From contig JAVGVS010000300.1 of assembly GCA_032718565.1 (NCBI GenBank), forward strand, positions 62,001-126,000: a stretch of 64,000 nt of DNA, in the 5' to 3' direction. A model generated the notes under the pieces. It saw only the letters and a list, made by a program, of their open reading frames with translations, was not told the origin of the DNA and did not search any database. Source of the DNA: Distichodus sexfasciatus. Taxonomy: Eukaryota > Chordata > Actinopteri > Characiformes > Distichodontidae. A program made the position numbers and the translations under genes. Of the stretch, positions 46,202-58,665 are shown one piece after another (the first letter of the stretch is position 1; each line of letters begins with the position of its first letter).

Positions 46202-47120
46202 CAGAGGTGGGGAGCATGCGACTTGGACTCTTGTGACTTGAGGCTTCAGACTTCAGTCAAAAGACTTGAGATTTGTTAATAATCACTATTTGTATTTTAT
46301 TTATTTATTTTAATACATAAACTCAAGTGAAATATCTAAAGAGCTAACCTCTAACAAAATAATAGCTATTTGCCAGTTGTGCAGTGTGAAAATAAAGGAT
46401 GATGCATTAACTGTGTCAAATTTTATATGGCACCTCAAAACACACCAGGACTAGTCAGTTAGTTACTAATGTAAAAGATAAGCTTGGGTTTAGAGACTGT
46501 GGAGAGTTAACAAACATTTTACTGTCAACAGTGGAGTTACAGGGTTATGGCAGTTTTGACAATGTAAGATATTTTAGGTTGCAATTACAAAATAGATGTT
46601 GTAATTCATGGTAGATTCTAAGATGTTCTTTGATTTGGTCTTGCCCCTTAATTATTTGATACATGATTTGGATTCAAGCTCAAAGACCTAAGACTTAACT
46701 TGGACTTGTCCCTCAAAGACTTGGGACTGGACTTAAACTTGAGTTCAGACACATGATATTTAATTTGTACCTCAGCTCAAAACCTTATGACTTGCCCGTC
46801 AGAACCTTAAGACTTAATTGGAAATTGAGACTTAACTTGGGCTCAAGCTCAAAGACTTGGAATTGAGGCTCAGACACTTTAGACTTGACTTGGAATTACC
46901 TTCAAAGTCTTAACTTGGACTGAAGTTCAAAGACTTGAGACTTAATTTGCACTTGAGTTCAAAGATTAGAGACTTGACTTACACACGAGTTCATAGACTT
47001 GAGATTTTATTTGTAATTTAGTTTAAAAACTTAAGACTTAACTTGCACTTGCTCCTCAAAAACTTGGCTTGGACTCGAGCTCAAAGACTTGAGGCTTGAT
47101 ATGGACTCGAGCTCAGACTT
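46202..47120. repeat. degenerate tandem 'gacttgagactt' repeat
   Basis: It begins CAGAGGTGGGGAGCATGCGA, like the end of a fish hAT group. From 46640 to 47120 it consists of irregular copies of 'agacttgagacttaacttggactcgagctcaa', about 30-40 bp each. A matching right terminus was not found. Confidence 0.7.
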
Positions 47121-47954
47121 TTTGTTTCTGAATCATTAGGAAAGCGAAGTTTGAGCGTTTTATGATCGCATGTTTGTGCGTGACGGGTGGAACGCCGACA
47201 GGCTGTTGTGCAAAAAGAGTAAAAGTCAGTTGAGGGGAAAAATACCACATCTTTACCTCCGCCCTTGGGATAAGTGAGTCCTCATTAAACTATAGTTATA
47301 GAGCCAGTGAATTTGAAAAAAGGATGTTATGTAAAAGGTGTGCCACGGGCTAAAAACATGCTCGCTTGGAAGTCATGTCTGTGTTTTTGGCAGTAAATTT
47401 AAAAACCGATGTCAATCATTTGGGTAGTTTACGTTAGCGTTTCTGCACATAGAGCGGAGTTTCCTACTGCAAAGGTCAAGTCATTCAAATGTTCATGAAC
47501 AACAATAAAGTTGTTACAGGTGAATTACACAGTGAATTAGAAGGAATGAGCATGTAATTAGACTCAAAATCAATCACCACCCTGGATTTACTCTTTCACT
47601 TGAAGTGGTTCTACACCCAGAGATGCTGATGTAGGGAACACTCAGTGAGAGCCAATTATATAAACAATACTGTATTAGATTTTATTTCATCTTTGACATA
47701 TTAATGTCTTTTTGCCCCATCAGTATCTTTAAATTCATTCAAAGGTGTCAGTCGTAATTCTTGTGTGGTTACATGAAAGGGGAGGTAAGGACAGAGTACA
47801 CACTTTGTTTGTTGTGTGTCTGGTGGGGTTCATACATTTTGAACACAAGCAAGAAAAACATGCAAGACGGATGAGACAAGAAATGTCTACTAGTAATAAT
47901 CAATAAAGAACAATACACACAAATTGACCAGTCCTTTACTTTAATACTCATGAG
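47121..47954. other. non-coding stretch, nothing recognised
   Basis: AT-rich sequence with no supported gene or clear repeat. Confidence 0.45.
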
Positions 47955-48200
47955 AATTAAGGGAGTGATTTGTCATTGTGAACACACCACAACACACAGT
48001 GCACCACAAAGAAATGTGACCTCTGCCTTTGACTCATCCGTGAAGGAGCAGTGGGCAGCTAACATGGAGGGCAGTTCTTGGGGACGGTACCTTGCTCATG
48101 AGTTCCTCAGTGGTACTTTTACCAGTCCGGAATTTGAACTGGCAACCTTCCGATCACAGGCCAAACACCCTAAATGTTATACTACCAACTGCCCCAATTA
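47955..48200 (-). repeat. SINE-like repeat, family B, minus orientation
   Basis: From 'ggagtgatttgtcattgtgaacacacc' through 'catgagttcctcagtggtac' to the head region 'ccagtccggaatttgaactgg', it is a nearly full-length inverse copy. Confidence 0.85.
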
Positions 48201-51200
48201 AAGGCAGAAAAAATGAAGAAAAACTAAGATTCATATTCACATTTTCTTGTCAGCTATGCTGCCATTTTTGGAGCTTCTCTTTTCATGCCCTATCAGGGCT
48301 TCCTCTCTTCCAACATGTATTAGGAGCTTTAATTACTAAATCATTTTGTCATCTTTGTGGTTTTTGTTTAAAAATAAAGCTGGCCACAGAACAGGTTTCA
48401 TCAGATCATCTTTGCAAAACCCGATCTTGTTTTTGTTATCTGATGAAGGATATGAAAGATGAAGTTTCAAGAGTTCCTTTAAGTTCGAAGGAATACCCTG
48501 AAGCTGTCTTTCATTCCGTATGATCAGTTTATAATGCATTTGGAGGTATTTGTTTGGGGGGGGCGGGAGGGGATGACAAAGTGTGGGCTGGCAAACTAAT
48601 CATGTTTTTAAAGCAGTAAAAGGCCCAAAGGGAAGAAAACACTCACAAATACAGTAATTACAATCCATCACTGGATAGACGTGCGACAGATTCTCAAGGT
48701 AACGGCTTCAGATGGTAATTCATGAACATGAGTCTAAACCAAGGGCTCTTTAGTGCTGTCACTCTGTTTTAAAGACCTGTTTAGGGCTTATTTTTTGCTG
48801 AATAACCGTAGCCGAAGTGGCTAATTGGGAGATTGTGGAGTGTTCCCAGAGGGACACTTGACTTTTGGGCCAGTCAAATGCAAAATAATTAAATTTTAAC
48901 TATTGTGGCTTTAGTTAAACTCTTAACAAGTCAGCTGACATTGCAGCTTCTGAAGGACTATAGATGACATGGGTGCTACTAGAACTGGGCAATTAATTCA
49001 AAATTAATCAAAAACAATGTCCAAAACTTGTAATCGAAATCATTTTACCTACTTAATTTTTTTACATTTTGCTAATGCTTTTTAAAAAACACAGTATTAT
49101 GTTTTGTCTCATGATTCTGCCTCATCCAGTTTATATATCCTCACTACATCTGTGTACTTCCCTCAATTATTTGAAAATTACAAAAATCTGCACTCCTTTA
49201 TAGAAAATATATCCCACTACAAACCTCGTCAGTGAACAAATTGACTCTGCAGAGTACATTTCTGCCAATGTGAGTACATTTACTGCAAAGGGGTAGAATT
49301 GTATTCCATGACTGTAGCTGTAAAATTTTAATTCTACACTATTTGTACATACTACTGATTGTGATTTCTCTCCACTTGACTGTTACGATACTGGCATATT
49401 ATTGAACATTATTGTACATATTGTCGGTTATAGTTTGTCCATTTTTGACTGTTCTCACTTTATGGAATAGACGACCTGTTTTTAGAACTTCATATTTAAC
49501 TGAACTTTAAGAGCTAATTCCAGGACCAAAATTGTAGTTTTAAATTCTAAATGTAACTGCAGTCTCTTTTGTACCTCTCGTTCAGAGTTTCTATATTTTT
49601 ATAGTCTATGTAAATATTTTTGCTTACATTAAACTTCTATACAGCAGAGGCAACAATAAATACTTTGACTTTTTAATCGTGATATTCAGTTAATCATGAT
49701 ATTGATCTGAGGCCATATCACCCAGTCCTAGGTGCTACCACTTGAGGGAATTCTCTCCATCCAAATAGCTTAAGTTAGTTGTGCCCGGCTTCTTGAATGA
49801 GGAAAAATGTAAACATGATCAAAGTCAAAGTCAAAGTAAACTTTATTGTCATCTCTTCTATATATTGTACGGATATACAGAGAGACGAGAAGACATGGCT
49901 CCAGTTTACACAGTGCAACAAGAAATAGAGAGAACAAAGAACAGATAGGGCACATGGAATAAACAATATATAAAAAGGACACAAAATATACATTTTAAGC
50001 TAGAAGTGGAAATTGACTGACAGTTTTCAATATGAAAGATTTCGATATCCAGTCTATTAGTAGAAGTGTATTCTTAAAAGTCTGACTGAAATTTAAGTTT
50101 GTATAGATATCTTTATATAGGGGCTTGAAAATATTCATATCTGCAAAACGGTGGCCCTGTTGATATTGTGGACGCACTTTCATAAAGAATAGGGAGATGT
50201 AATTAAGTTTTGTCATTTATTCGACTTGTGCTTTGTTCATGTTTGTTAAAATATATTAGTAATACAATCTGCAGAAGAGTAATAAACTGTCACTTTTTCC
50301 TGTTTCTTCCTCCAGAAACTCTTGAGAACTGGCTTCATTTTAGCCCTTTGTAAAACACAAAAATCAACAGCTTGCAATGATAGGGACGGTAAAAAGAATG
50401 TTTTTTTTACAACAAAGATAAATGTTTTCCAATTTTTCGTTTTACCCACCTTTGAAATTTTCAACCACGGGATGTTTTTTCTATGATCACGTTACTTATT
50501 CAGATGTATTACTGTTGATATTTCTCCCTGATTATAAGAACCATGTAAGAAAGAGTATGTTTCCCCTCAGTTTGGGAAACACTGGCTTTTTGTTTGAGGA
50601 TTTCCCACCCATGCTGCCTTACCTCGGTTATTTCCACGGTGGTGGAGGTCCTCTCCGTCCCCCTCCGTCCCCTCTCCTGCTGTTTGGAATAGGATCTCTG
50701 GTTTTTATCAGCTCCGTGTCCGTGCACCTGTTTTTGCTGGTGGTTGACGTGCGGTTGTGATTACAGTAAGGGCTCTTGCGGTTGGACGGTGCTTGTTCTG
50801 TACTAAAAAGCCCTTCAAAGTGTCCTGATCAGTACCAGTTATGATCAGAGTTGTGTTTGCTGCAGTTTCTGAGGAGTCCGTGTGGTCCTAGAAGCACCGC
50901 TTTAGTGTTCTGCTCTGGGCATTTCACTTATTTGCATCAGACACTGTATGTGTGTAGAGCCATGAAAACAATACTCTTTTATGCAAGTTGATCACCTGCG
51001 TAGATGTTTATTTTAATTCAAATATCTCATACGTAAACTGAAACAGAAAAATTAATCTAGGGAATTTGTCAGACATATCAGATTTTTATGAACTAAAACT
51101 TAATTACTGGAACAGAATTATTCCTTCAACTGAAAAATTGTAGGCAAAAAATAAAACTGAAACAGTACTAAATTGAATTTTCAGGAACAGGAAAATTGCA

Positions 51201-51812
51201 AGTTACATGTGTTTTTCCACCAGTGCTTAGCAGATAAACTCTATGGTGTTATTCATATGATTGTTATAAATATTTATCATTAAAAAAGAGTTCTATAAAC
51301 CTAATTTACAGATATATTCCAATGTGACAAAACAAATGAGACAATGATAAAAGTGTCAAATATTTATGAACAAATGTCATTTGTTGACATGCTTTAGTAT
51401 TATTTTAGTATTGATTTTGGCTCATTTGTAAACATTAATTAAGTTTTAGAACAGCAATGTTAACATCCAAATGTGTCTCGTAGAAAGGAAGTTATTGGAA
51501 TGTTGATAGAACTGATGTATCATAAAATTTTATAGAAGGGTTGAGTGCGATGTTCAAGGGTTGAGTCTGTGATATTCAAAAGCATCATATATTCGATCCA
51601 TTTCTAGAGAATTCAGTGTTGTTGATGATTAACAGCTTGTGAAATCATATTGGTCATCACCGTGTCACGGGATGCTGAGAATCTTCCTTAGGGGTCAAAT
51701 TTGGAAGAAATTATTTTAGTCATAACTTGATAATATCTGAAAAAATAAAATGTCAGTTTATGAACAAATCCAACATCAGTCTCTTTTCGTAATTACAAGT
51801 TACAAGTTGGTC
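48201..51812. other. gene-free region with a dispersed repeat
   Basis: 49570-49680 ('aaacttctatacagcag...tactttgac') and 49815-49985 ('caaagtcaaagtaaactttattgtc...gacatggctccag') are two inverted members of the dispersed family with a TTTGAC tail. The remaining AT-rich sequence is unassigned. Confidence 0.55.
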
Positions 51813-52165
51813 ATCAGGGGCGGCACGGTGGCGCAGTAGTTAGAGCTGCCGCCTCACAGCAAGAAGGTCCTGGGTTCGAACCCCCGGGATGGCCGTAGGG
51901 CCCTTCTGTGTGGAGTTTGCATGCTCTCCCCGTGTTTGCGTGGGTTTCCTCTGGGTGCTCCGGTTTCCTCCCACAGTCCAAAGGCATGCATTATAGGTTA
52001 ATTGATGACTCTAAATTGGCCCTTAGGGTGTGAATGTGTGTGCCCTGCGGTGTGTTGGTGCCTGCCCAGGGCTGGTCCCCGCCTTGCGCCCGATAGTTGC
52101 CGGTATAGGCTCCGGTCCCCCCGTGACCCCAGTTGGGTTTGCAGCGGTTCAGAAAATGAATGAAA
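51813..52165 (+). repeat. SINE-like repeat, family A, most complete copy
   Basis: GGGCGGCACGGTGGCGCAGT opens the element. A-box-like TGGCGCAGTAGTTAG and B-box GGTTCGAACCC follow at tRNA spacing, then GTGTGGAGTTTGCATGCTCT, CGGTTTCCTCCCACAGTCC and a short ATGAATGAA tail. The ORF at 52030-52248 inside it is not a gene. Confidence 0.88.
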
Positions 52166-52264
52166 GTAGGTCATCAGTGAGGCTTTTGAGTAATTTTGGG
52201 GTTTTGCAAAGTTTTGTGACTACAACTTTTATCAGTATAATCACATAGTACTCCGTTTGCAGCC

Positions 52265-52370
52265 AAGGATAGTGTAATGGTTAGGGAGTCGGCACGATGA
52301 TCAGAGGTTCACCGGTTCAAGTCCAAAACCAGTAAAGGTACAACTCAGATCCTCATGAGTCCAGCCAAGA
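52265..52370 (+). repeat. SINE family B head fragment
   Basis: AATGGTTAGGGAGTCGGCAC, ACCGGTTCAAGTCC and AGTAAAGGTACAACTCAG match the head of family B; the 3' half is missing. Confidence 0.7.
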
Positions 52371-53990
52371 GGAGACGTCTTTCTAAGCCTAATAGGAAAT
52401 TGCTCCAGGAAATCAGTTGAGCTAAGCTTCCAGTCAACACTTGACTTCAGATAAGAGCAGATTTCCACTGGGAGTTGTCCATTTTCACTTACACACAAAG
52501 GAACAAATGGGTGTTCACCAAAGCCTAATCTAGCGCAGGGCGGTCTGTGAGGGACGATCTGTTGGTCAGTGTGACTGTGATTTCCTGTGGATTTAACCTC
52601 ACCAATCACAACACAGCCTCATACAACTTTCTAAATTTAGCAGTGACCACAGTCCACCTGCCAATGTTATTGCTTTGCTAATTTTAGCGGGAAGATGAAA
52701 AATAGGGAAAGAAACCTCACATTTAAGAAAATTATTTTCTTGCTGTCATTTTTGAGACATAATTTTTGCAATGAATTACACTGTAAAGGCAGAAACCTCA
52801 GGACTTTGCTTGTGAGTACCAGAGTGGCACCTTGACTAGTCTGGGGCTTAAACCTGCAGCCCTCCGATCACAGGGCTGACTTCCTAACTGTTACGATGCC
52901 AACTGTCCTGATATCGCTTTTTGTTTATGTTGGTTGTTTTCATTATATTGTGTCTACAAAGTGTATTTTTGTTCTAATGAAATCTTACAATTGTCCCTGA
53001 AAAAGAAAGTTCAGGGTTGTAAGGAGCTACGGTGAAGTACAAAATGCATCTTTTCAGCATTATTGGGTCTCATTCACTCGTTTGTCCTTAAGTAGAATTG
53101 TGTTCTTAAAAGCAACTTACTCAAGGCACGATGATGCTGTGGCTCGTGCTGTCGCTTCACAGTCAATCTTTGTATAATACCATTTACATGTCTTAACGTT
53201 CTTAAGAACAAATTTAAGAAAAAAGGAAATATTGGTGAATGAGGCACATTATGTTGTATTGTGAATAAGTTTAACTAATAGCTGCACCTCGGAGTTCCTT
53301 AGTTTTCTTCATCAGTTTACATAAAATGTACCATTTGTGTGCACGGTGACAGTTGTGGAGCCACTGTGTTTATAGTGGGATAATTGGATAATTGTACAAT
53401 GATGAGACTTTAAATCACACTTTCACCTCGGAGCAATTCCACGTTCTTTCTGGCACCGTAAACTCAGTGAAGTCTATTAGCTTCAGCTGCAAACGGAGTG
53501 TGTTTGGGCTCAAGACTGAGTTTGAGTTATTTTATGGGAAATCCTTGTTGAGTTGGGTACAGCAGTGACGTTCTTCCAGCGGAGCGTGCTCTTCTTACGG
53601 CAACTGTGTTTTGATAATGGCATGTGGAAGGCAACCCCAAGCAGAGAGTTTTTCGGTCTTGTTTTGCATATTACAAAAACATGAACAAGTGAAATCCAAA
53701 ACAGCTCATTCATCATGAGACACTTGAAGGCTGGCACTGTTTAGACCACATCAGGGCTCGATTGCCGATTGTCTTACCAAAGAGAAGAGAAAGTGATGTG
53801 ACATTTCATAACACAGTTCACAATAAAACAACAAAATCTGCAGCGAATGCATGTTTTCAGATGTATTCCCCTATGAATTATCTAGATTTCTGCATGAATT
53901 GATTCAGGATGAAGGGGACCTGCTTGATTTTGTAAGTGATTATTCAAGCATTTTTCTGACAAAGTGGCAAAGTATGATATTAAACAATCA
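52371..53990. other. non-coding stretch with a minus-strand SINE fragment
   Basis: 52812-52910 is an inverse family B head ('gagtaccagagtggcacc...gatcacagggctgac'). The rest shows no gene or clear repeat. Confidence 0.5.
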
Positions 53991-54576
53991 CCAATAAGCC
54001 ATAACATTATGACCACCTGCCAGATGAGCAGAATCTGGCAAAATGTTTTACAATTGTAATTATTCATAAATACTATTTATTGTTCATTTTATTGTTTTAT
54101 TTTCATTTCTTTTACTGTGTCTTACTCTATTTTAAAGTGTGCTTGAGTGTGTATCCTGAACTGCTCTTTGTGTTTGGGCAGTTATTTCTATGTTGTAACA
54201 AAGCTTCCTGGCAATAAATCTTATTTAAACTTTTTTATATTTTTAAAGATTTGCCACATTTGTAAAGAAAATGCATTTGTTGGATGAGCAGCAGAGTTGA
54301 GTATGTGGGTTGTGCCCATGAAAAACTGAATCTTCTCTGCCAATGCCAAATAGCTTATTCTGCATCAGCTGCTTTTGTGCTGCTTCTTGAGACTTTTACT
54401 TGGACCCTGATAATTGCCACTTGTGGCCATGTTGTTGTTGTTGTTGTTGTAGTAGTAGTAGTTGTTGTTATTATTATTAATTATTATTACATACACACAC
54501 ACACACACACACTAATAATAATAATAATAAACTTAAATGACTTCACCCATCAGTGGTCATAATGTTATGGCCAATC
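53991..54576. mobile_element. inverted-repeat DNA element with CCATAACATTATGACCAC ends
   Basis: The left 'aagccataacattatgaccacc' and the right inverse 'ggtcataatgttatggcc' are about 590 bp apart. It encloses simple repeats: (GTT)n/(GTA)n 54430-54475, CA 54493-54512 and TAA 54513-54530. No transposase frame. Confidence 0.7.
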
Positions 54577-57500
54577 TGTGTAAACTTTACCATTTGATGC
54601 TTTGTCCATGAATAATCCTAATCTCACAACTATTTTTCATTTTTCTCTTATGTTCTGTTGGATTTCTATATATCTTACTGTTGCCTTACTCTTCTTTCTG
54701 TTGTAAGGTGTCCTTGAGACATTATGTACATCATATTTCAGTCAGTATATTCCATCCCCAGCAGAAGAAGGGTTTCCCCCAACCGGCATCCTCAGCTCGT
54801 TTGCCCACTCGTGCCGATGACGCAGTCGTCCTCCGTCTGCCCGTAATCTCCATGCTGCAGCTTGCTGTGTAATCCCAGCATGCTATTCAAAACCAGGCTT
54901 TGGCTGCAAGATAACGCCGTACAACAGCCTGAACGTTTGCCAAGTCATTACAATGCAGGAAGCGGCATGAAAGAGAGAGATGGAGAGTGTTCAACAATAC
55001 TTCAATCCCAGCATGCCTCACACCTCCTCCACCTACCCCCCACATACACACTCACACACACACACACACTCGTACACCAGCTTTAACCCCCTTGCTATAT
55101 GTTCCTCCCTCACGCATCTAAACTCTGCAGTGTCCCAGGTCTAGAGAAACTGAAGAAATGCAAATAATTCAGATTGTTAAGATTGATATTTTATTGATGT
55201 ACATTTTATTGATGCAAAGAATATTGCGCCTCATTCACCAGTATCTGCTTAGACTTACAGAAAACTGTTTACTTAAAGATCCATATTGAAGTATTCAAGA
55301 TTTCTGCTTAGAATTTGTGAATCATGGATTTAAAATGTAATGTTTGCCTTATTTCTGTGCTGAGTGAGCTAAATATTTCTTGCATTTTAGAGCATATCCA
55401 TATAAACTACATTTGCACATAATATTTCATAATGCTGATATCTGTCCAATTTTTGGATGCAAACCTTCGAAACATCTTTAGACAAAGAGTCATAATCTGA
55501 TTTTCTTCATTAAAGGATAACACTGGTGGTGTCATTACAGATTCGTGAGCCTAAAAGTTGTGGGAGTTTCAGATTAGACTGAAGCTCACCAAATATTTAC
55601 ACTGTGATGTGTTTGTGTCCCAGCAGTAGACTTCAGGCTAGTAATTGGTAATTGATGATGGAAAGTGCTGGCGTGAAGTTCGGTGGTTTGTGGTCGGTTA
55701 TTACGCACCTCTCAGACGATGGGTGTTGGATTAAAAACAGAGATTTGATTTATGTAAGAGGCTCCAGTATTTGCTTAATTTGCTGCCACGGGACTGATGA
55801 AAGTGTTGCAGGATGGGTCTGGTGTTTGCACGAAATTCGACATTGGTCTGTGCACAGACTTACAAATGTCTTTTTTAAAGATATAAACATGACCATGCAA
55901 CTGTATCGAGTGCACAACACGTTGCCGCTTAAAGCTTGTTCTCCGGTTAATATAGTGCATTACTAAGTAGGCAGATATTATCCTTCACCAGGGAGTCTCT
56001 TACAGGTCACATTATGGTCAGTTTTACAGTCTGACAGCCCCAAATTAGTGTCAATAAGGAAAGAAGAGGGAGGGGGGAGGGAGTAGGGCAATCTTAGCAG
56101 AGCGGTAGTTGAGCTGGAAAGATGCTTTGCTTGTTTTGGCAGTAGGCCGCTTCCTTCGGCAGCCCGGAGTTCGGTCCCAGGTGTGCCGTCTCTGACCTCT
56201 CTGCTGTACGCTAAAACATCTGTGGCTCACCACATTGGCCAGAAACCTCTTCCCCAGACTTTGTAATACAGCGTCAGGTTTGCTGCGCCGTCATTCTCAC
56301 CTCTTTAAGCGTTTTTTTTAAATATTATTATGAGAAGCTGCTTCTTGGGTAACCAAATCTCTCTTTTTTTTAAGTCTTGGAAAGCAGAGATGCTTTTGTG
56401 AAATTAGCTCTGTGACAACGGGAGGGAAGATGGAAATTCTGGTGAATCTTAGATAGTAAGTTGATGACTGCATTTGTGTATTCATTTATGAAGCATTTGT
56501 ATCTTCATTTATGAGGCATTTTCTATTATTAACAAAAGTTGCTTATTGAGTAACTGTCTTTTTTAAGTCTTGGAAAAGGAGATTACTGAGCTCTGTGAGA
56601 TGTGAAATTAGGTCCCTGACAATAAGTGAGTGTTCTCTGTTCTACTGTTCTTTGTTTGTTTGCACTGGAAATAACCTGGAGCCACGTCGTCTCGTCTCTC
56701 TATGTATCTGTACAGTATATAGCAGAGATGACAATAAAGTTGACTTTGACTTTGACTTTGACTTTAGATGATGGCAATGGATCTACCAATGTGTTTGATT
56801 TGTATGCGCAAATGCATGACTGCATGTGTGATTTTAGATTTAAAAAGCCAAAATTAAGCACTGAAATGCATGAAACATACACAGAGAAAAGAAGACTAAA
56901 TAACAATGTGGTTTAAAGTTTGTTTTGATTAATTTCTGGCTTAAATGTACGAACAGTTCTGTGAACCTCATTCTTGAATTTGTTCTTAAGAAAGTCAATG
57001 CATTTAAATAGTATATCATACATTTGTAGAGTTGAAGAAAACCCAATATCTTTATGTTTTGTACACACATGCATGAAATAAAATTTGTGTAAAAAATGCA
57101 GTTGTAGACTGTTCTAGGAATAAATTGTAAATAAGAAAGCATTGGTCAATGTCAGAATTTTTGTGAAAACTGTGGAAGTGAGTTTTAAGAACACATTTCT
57201 TTCTAAGAACAGTTGGTGAATGAGGTCCTATGTCTCATAGTAGATGGATTTTAGCTGCTGTGCAGGTCGGAGTTTTATACTCTATCAACAAAAGATATCA
57301 CAGATTATATATATGTGTATATAGAAAACCTTCTACATCCACATAATTAATCTTGATGTCAGGTTGCAACATCTCCAAGCTCTTCATCCCATATTCTCAG
57401 AACAACTCTAGATTTAGGCCTGTGACTTTGTTACTTCTTGTATAAATATTGCTTTGTTTATATTAAAATTTTGTGAAGTACTGCCATTGTATTTCTGCAG

Positions 57501-58529
57501 CATGTACTGATTCTTGGATTGTTTCTTGTTGGCTTTGACCCGGTTTCATTTTCAGTTTTTTGCTCTCGTCTCAGGCACCAGATTTGTTTTGACTTCTGAT
57601 GTTCTTTTCCGCTGTTGAACTATTACCTCTCCACAGCTACAAGTGTTAAAAAATGGCATTTGCCATCTGCAACTGGGTCTTCAAATGTGTTGTGTTTCAC
57701 TCTGTAACAAATAATAACTGTAATATAAAATAGGTTTACAGTAGACTTGGACTAGATTTGTACTTGGGTGGCTTTCACACTCTCTTGAAAATTGCTTTCT
57801 CCACCAGAAGCAACTGACCTCTGGTAGTGGTGCAAAATTCTTGATCCCCTAGAGGGGATTGGTGCTTATCACCACATTCATCTTTAGGACTAACGTCATG
57901 CACAATGCACTGACAGTAAGTAGTTCACTTTGTCACTTTGGGCAGAAAGAAGAAAAAGGGAACAGAAAGTGGAAGAGTGAGGCCTTGTATGTCCTCAGAG
58001 GGCATTGGCTGCATGTATATTTATGGCATGTAGCAAACACTCTTGTTGAGAGACGAAATCCATTTTTTCAACTTACTTAAAAGTTATCAGCTGTTTTTGC
58101 TGGTCGGAAACTGGCCAAGGGTTCAAAACACAATATAAGCTTGTTTCGCCAAAAGGGTTTAAGTAAAAATGTTTTTTTTTTATGGCATTTATTAGACACT
58201 CTTATCTGGAATGACTTTCATTTTTCCTACTTAAAGCTCTTCCCCTGCGATCCAATGGTGGTAGTGCTGGTGTTATGAGAAAGCTGCATTTGAACCTGCA
58301 ACCTTGTCTCATGATTCGATTCAATTATGATTATCAGGTCAACATTGTAATTCGTTACGATATCTTGATACATCACGACGCATCCATTTTTCTACATTAC
58401 TTCACATTGTGCACATATGACATGGATGGGTGTTGATCGCAGAATGGGCAGCCATATTTATGACCAGGATGTTTTTTTAACTAGAATTTCCATATTGTAG
58501 CCAGAAAATCCCCAAGCAATGTAATTATG
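54577..58529. other. gene-free region with a dispersed repeat
   Basis: 55040-55072 is a CA-rich run. 56630-56765 is an inverted member of the dispersed family ending in TTGACTTTGACTTTGACTTT. Three short segments (53210, 56950 and 57180) share 'aagaacaaatttaagaa'-like text. No exon supported. Confidence 0.5.
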
Positions 58530-58665
58530 AATGTGAAAGTGAGTGATTATTTGTCATTGGTAGTGATAACTTGACAGCGATAACTTTACTGGCCCAGGAT
58601 TTGAACCGGCGACCTTCTGAACCAGGCAAACACCCTAGCCATTATGCCACAAACAGCCCATTATG
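58530..58665 (-). repeat. SINE family B, degraded minus-strand copy
   Basis: It shows 'gtgaaagtgagtgattatttgtcattg' joined to 'ggatttgaaccggcgacctt' with the middle deleted. Confidence 0.7.

Noticed and set aside
46640..47120. Regularly repeated short units suggesting a CRISPR-like array
   Set aside because: Units are degenerate and unevenly spaced without distinct spacers, and the DNA is vertebrate; it is an old tandem repeat.
51813..51900. Possible tRNA gene (A and B boxes with GGTTCGAACCC)
   Set aside because: The segment belongs to a dispersed SINE-like family with further shared sequence and does not form a complete cloverleaf. The same applies to the heads at 32.9, 33.45, 37.9 and 40.3 kb.
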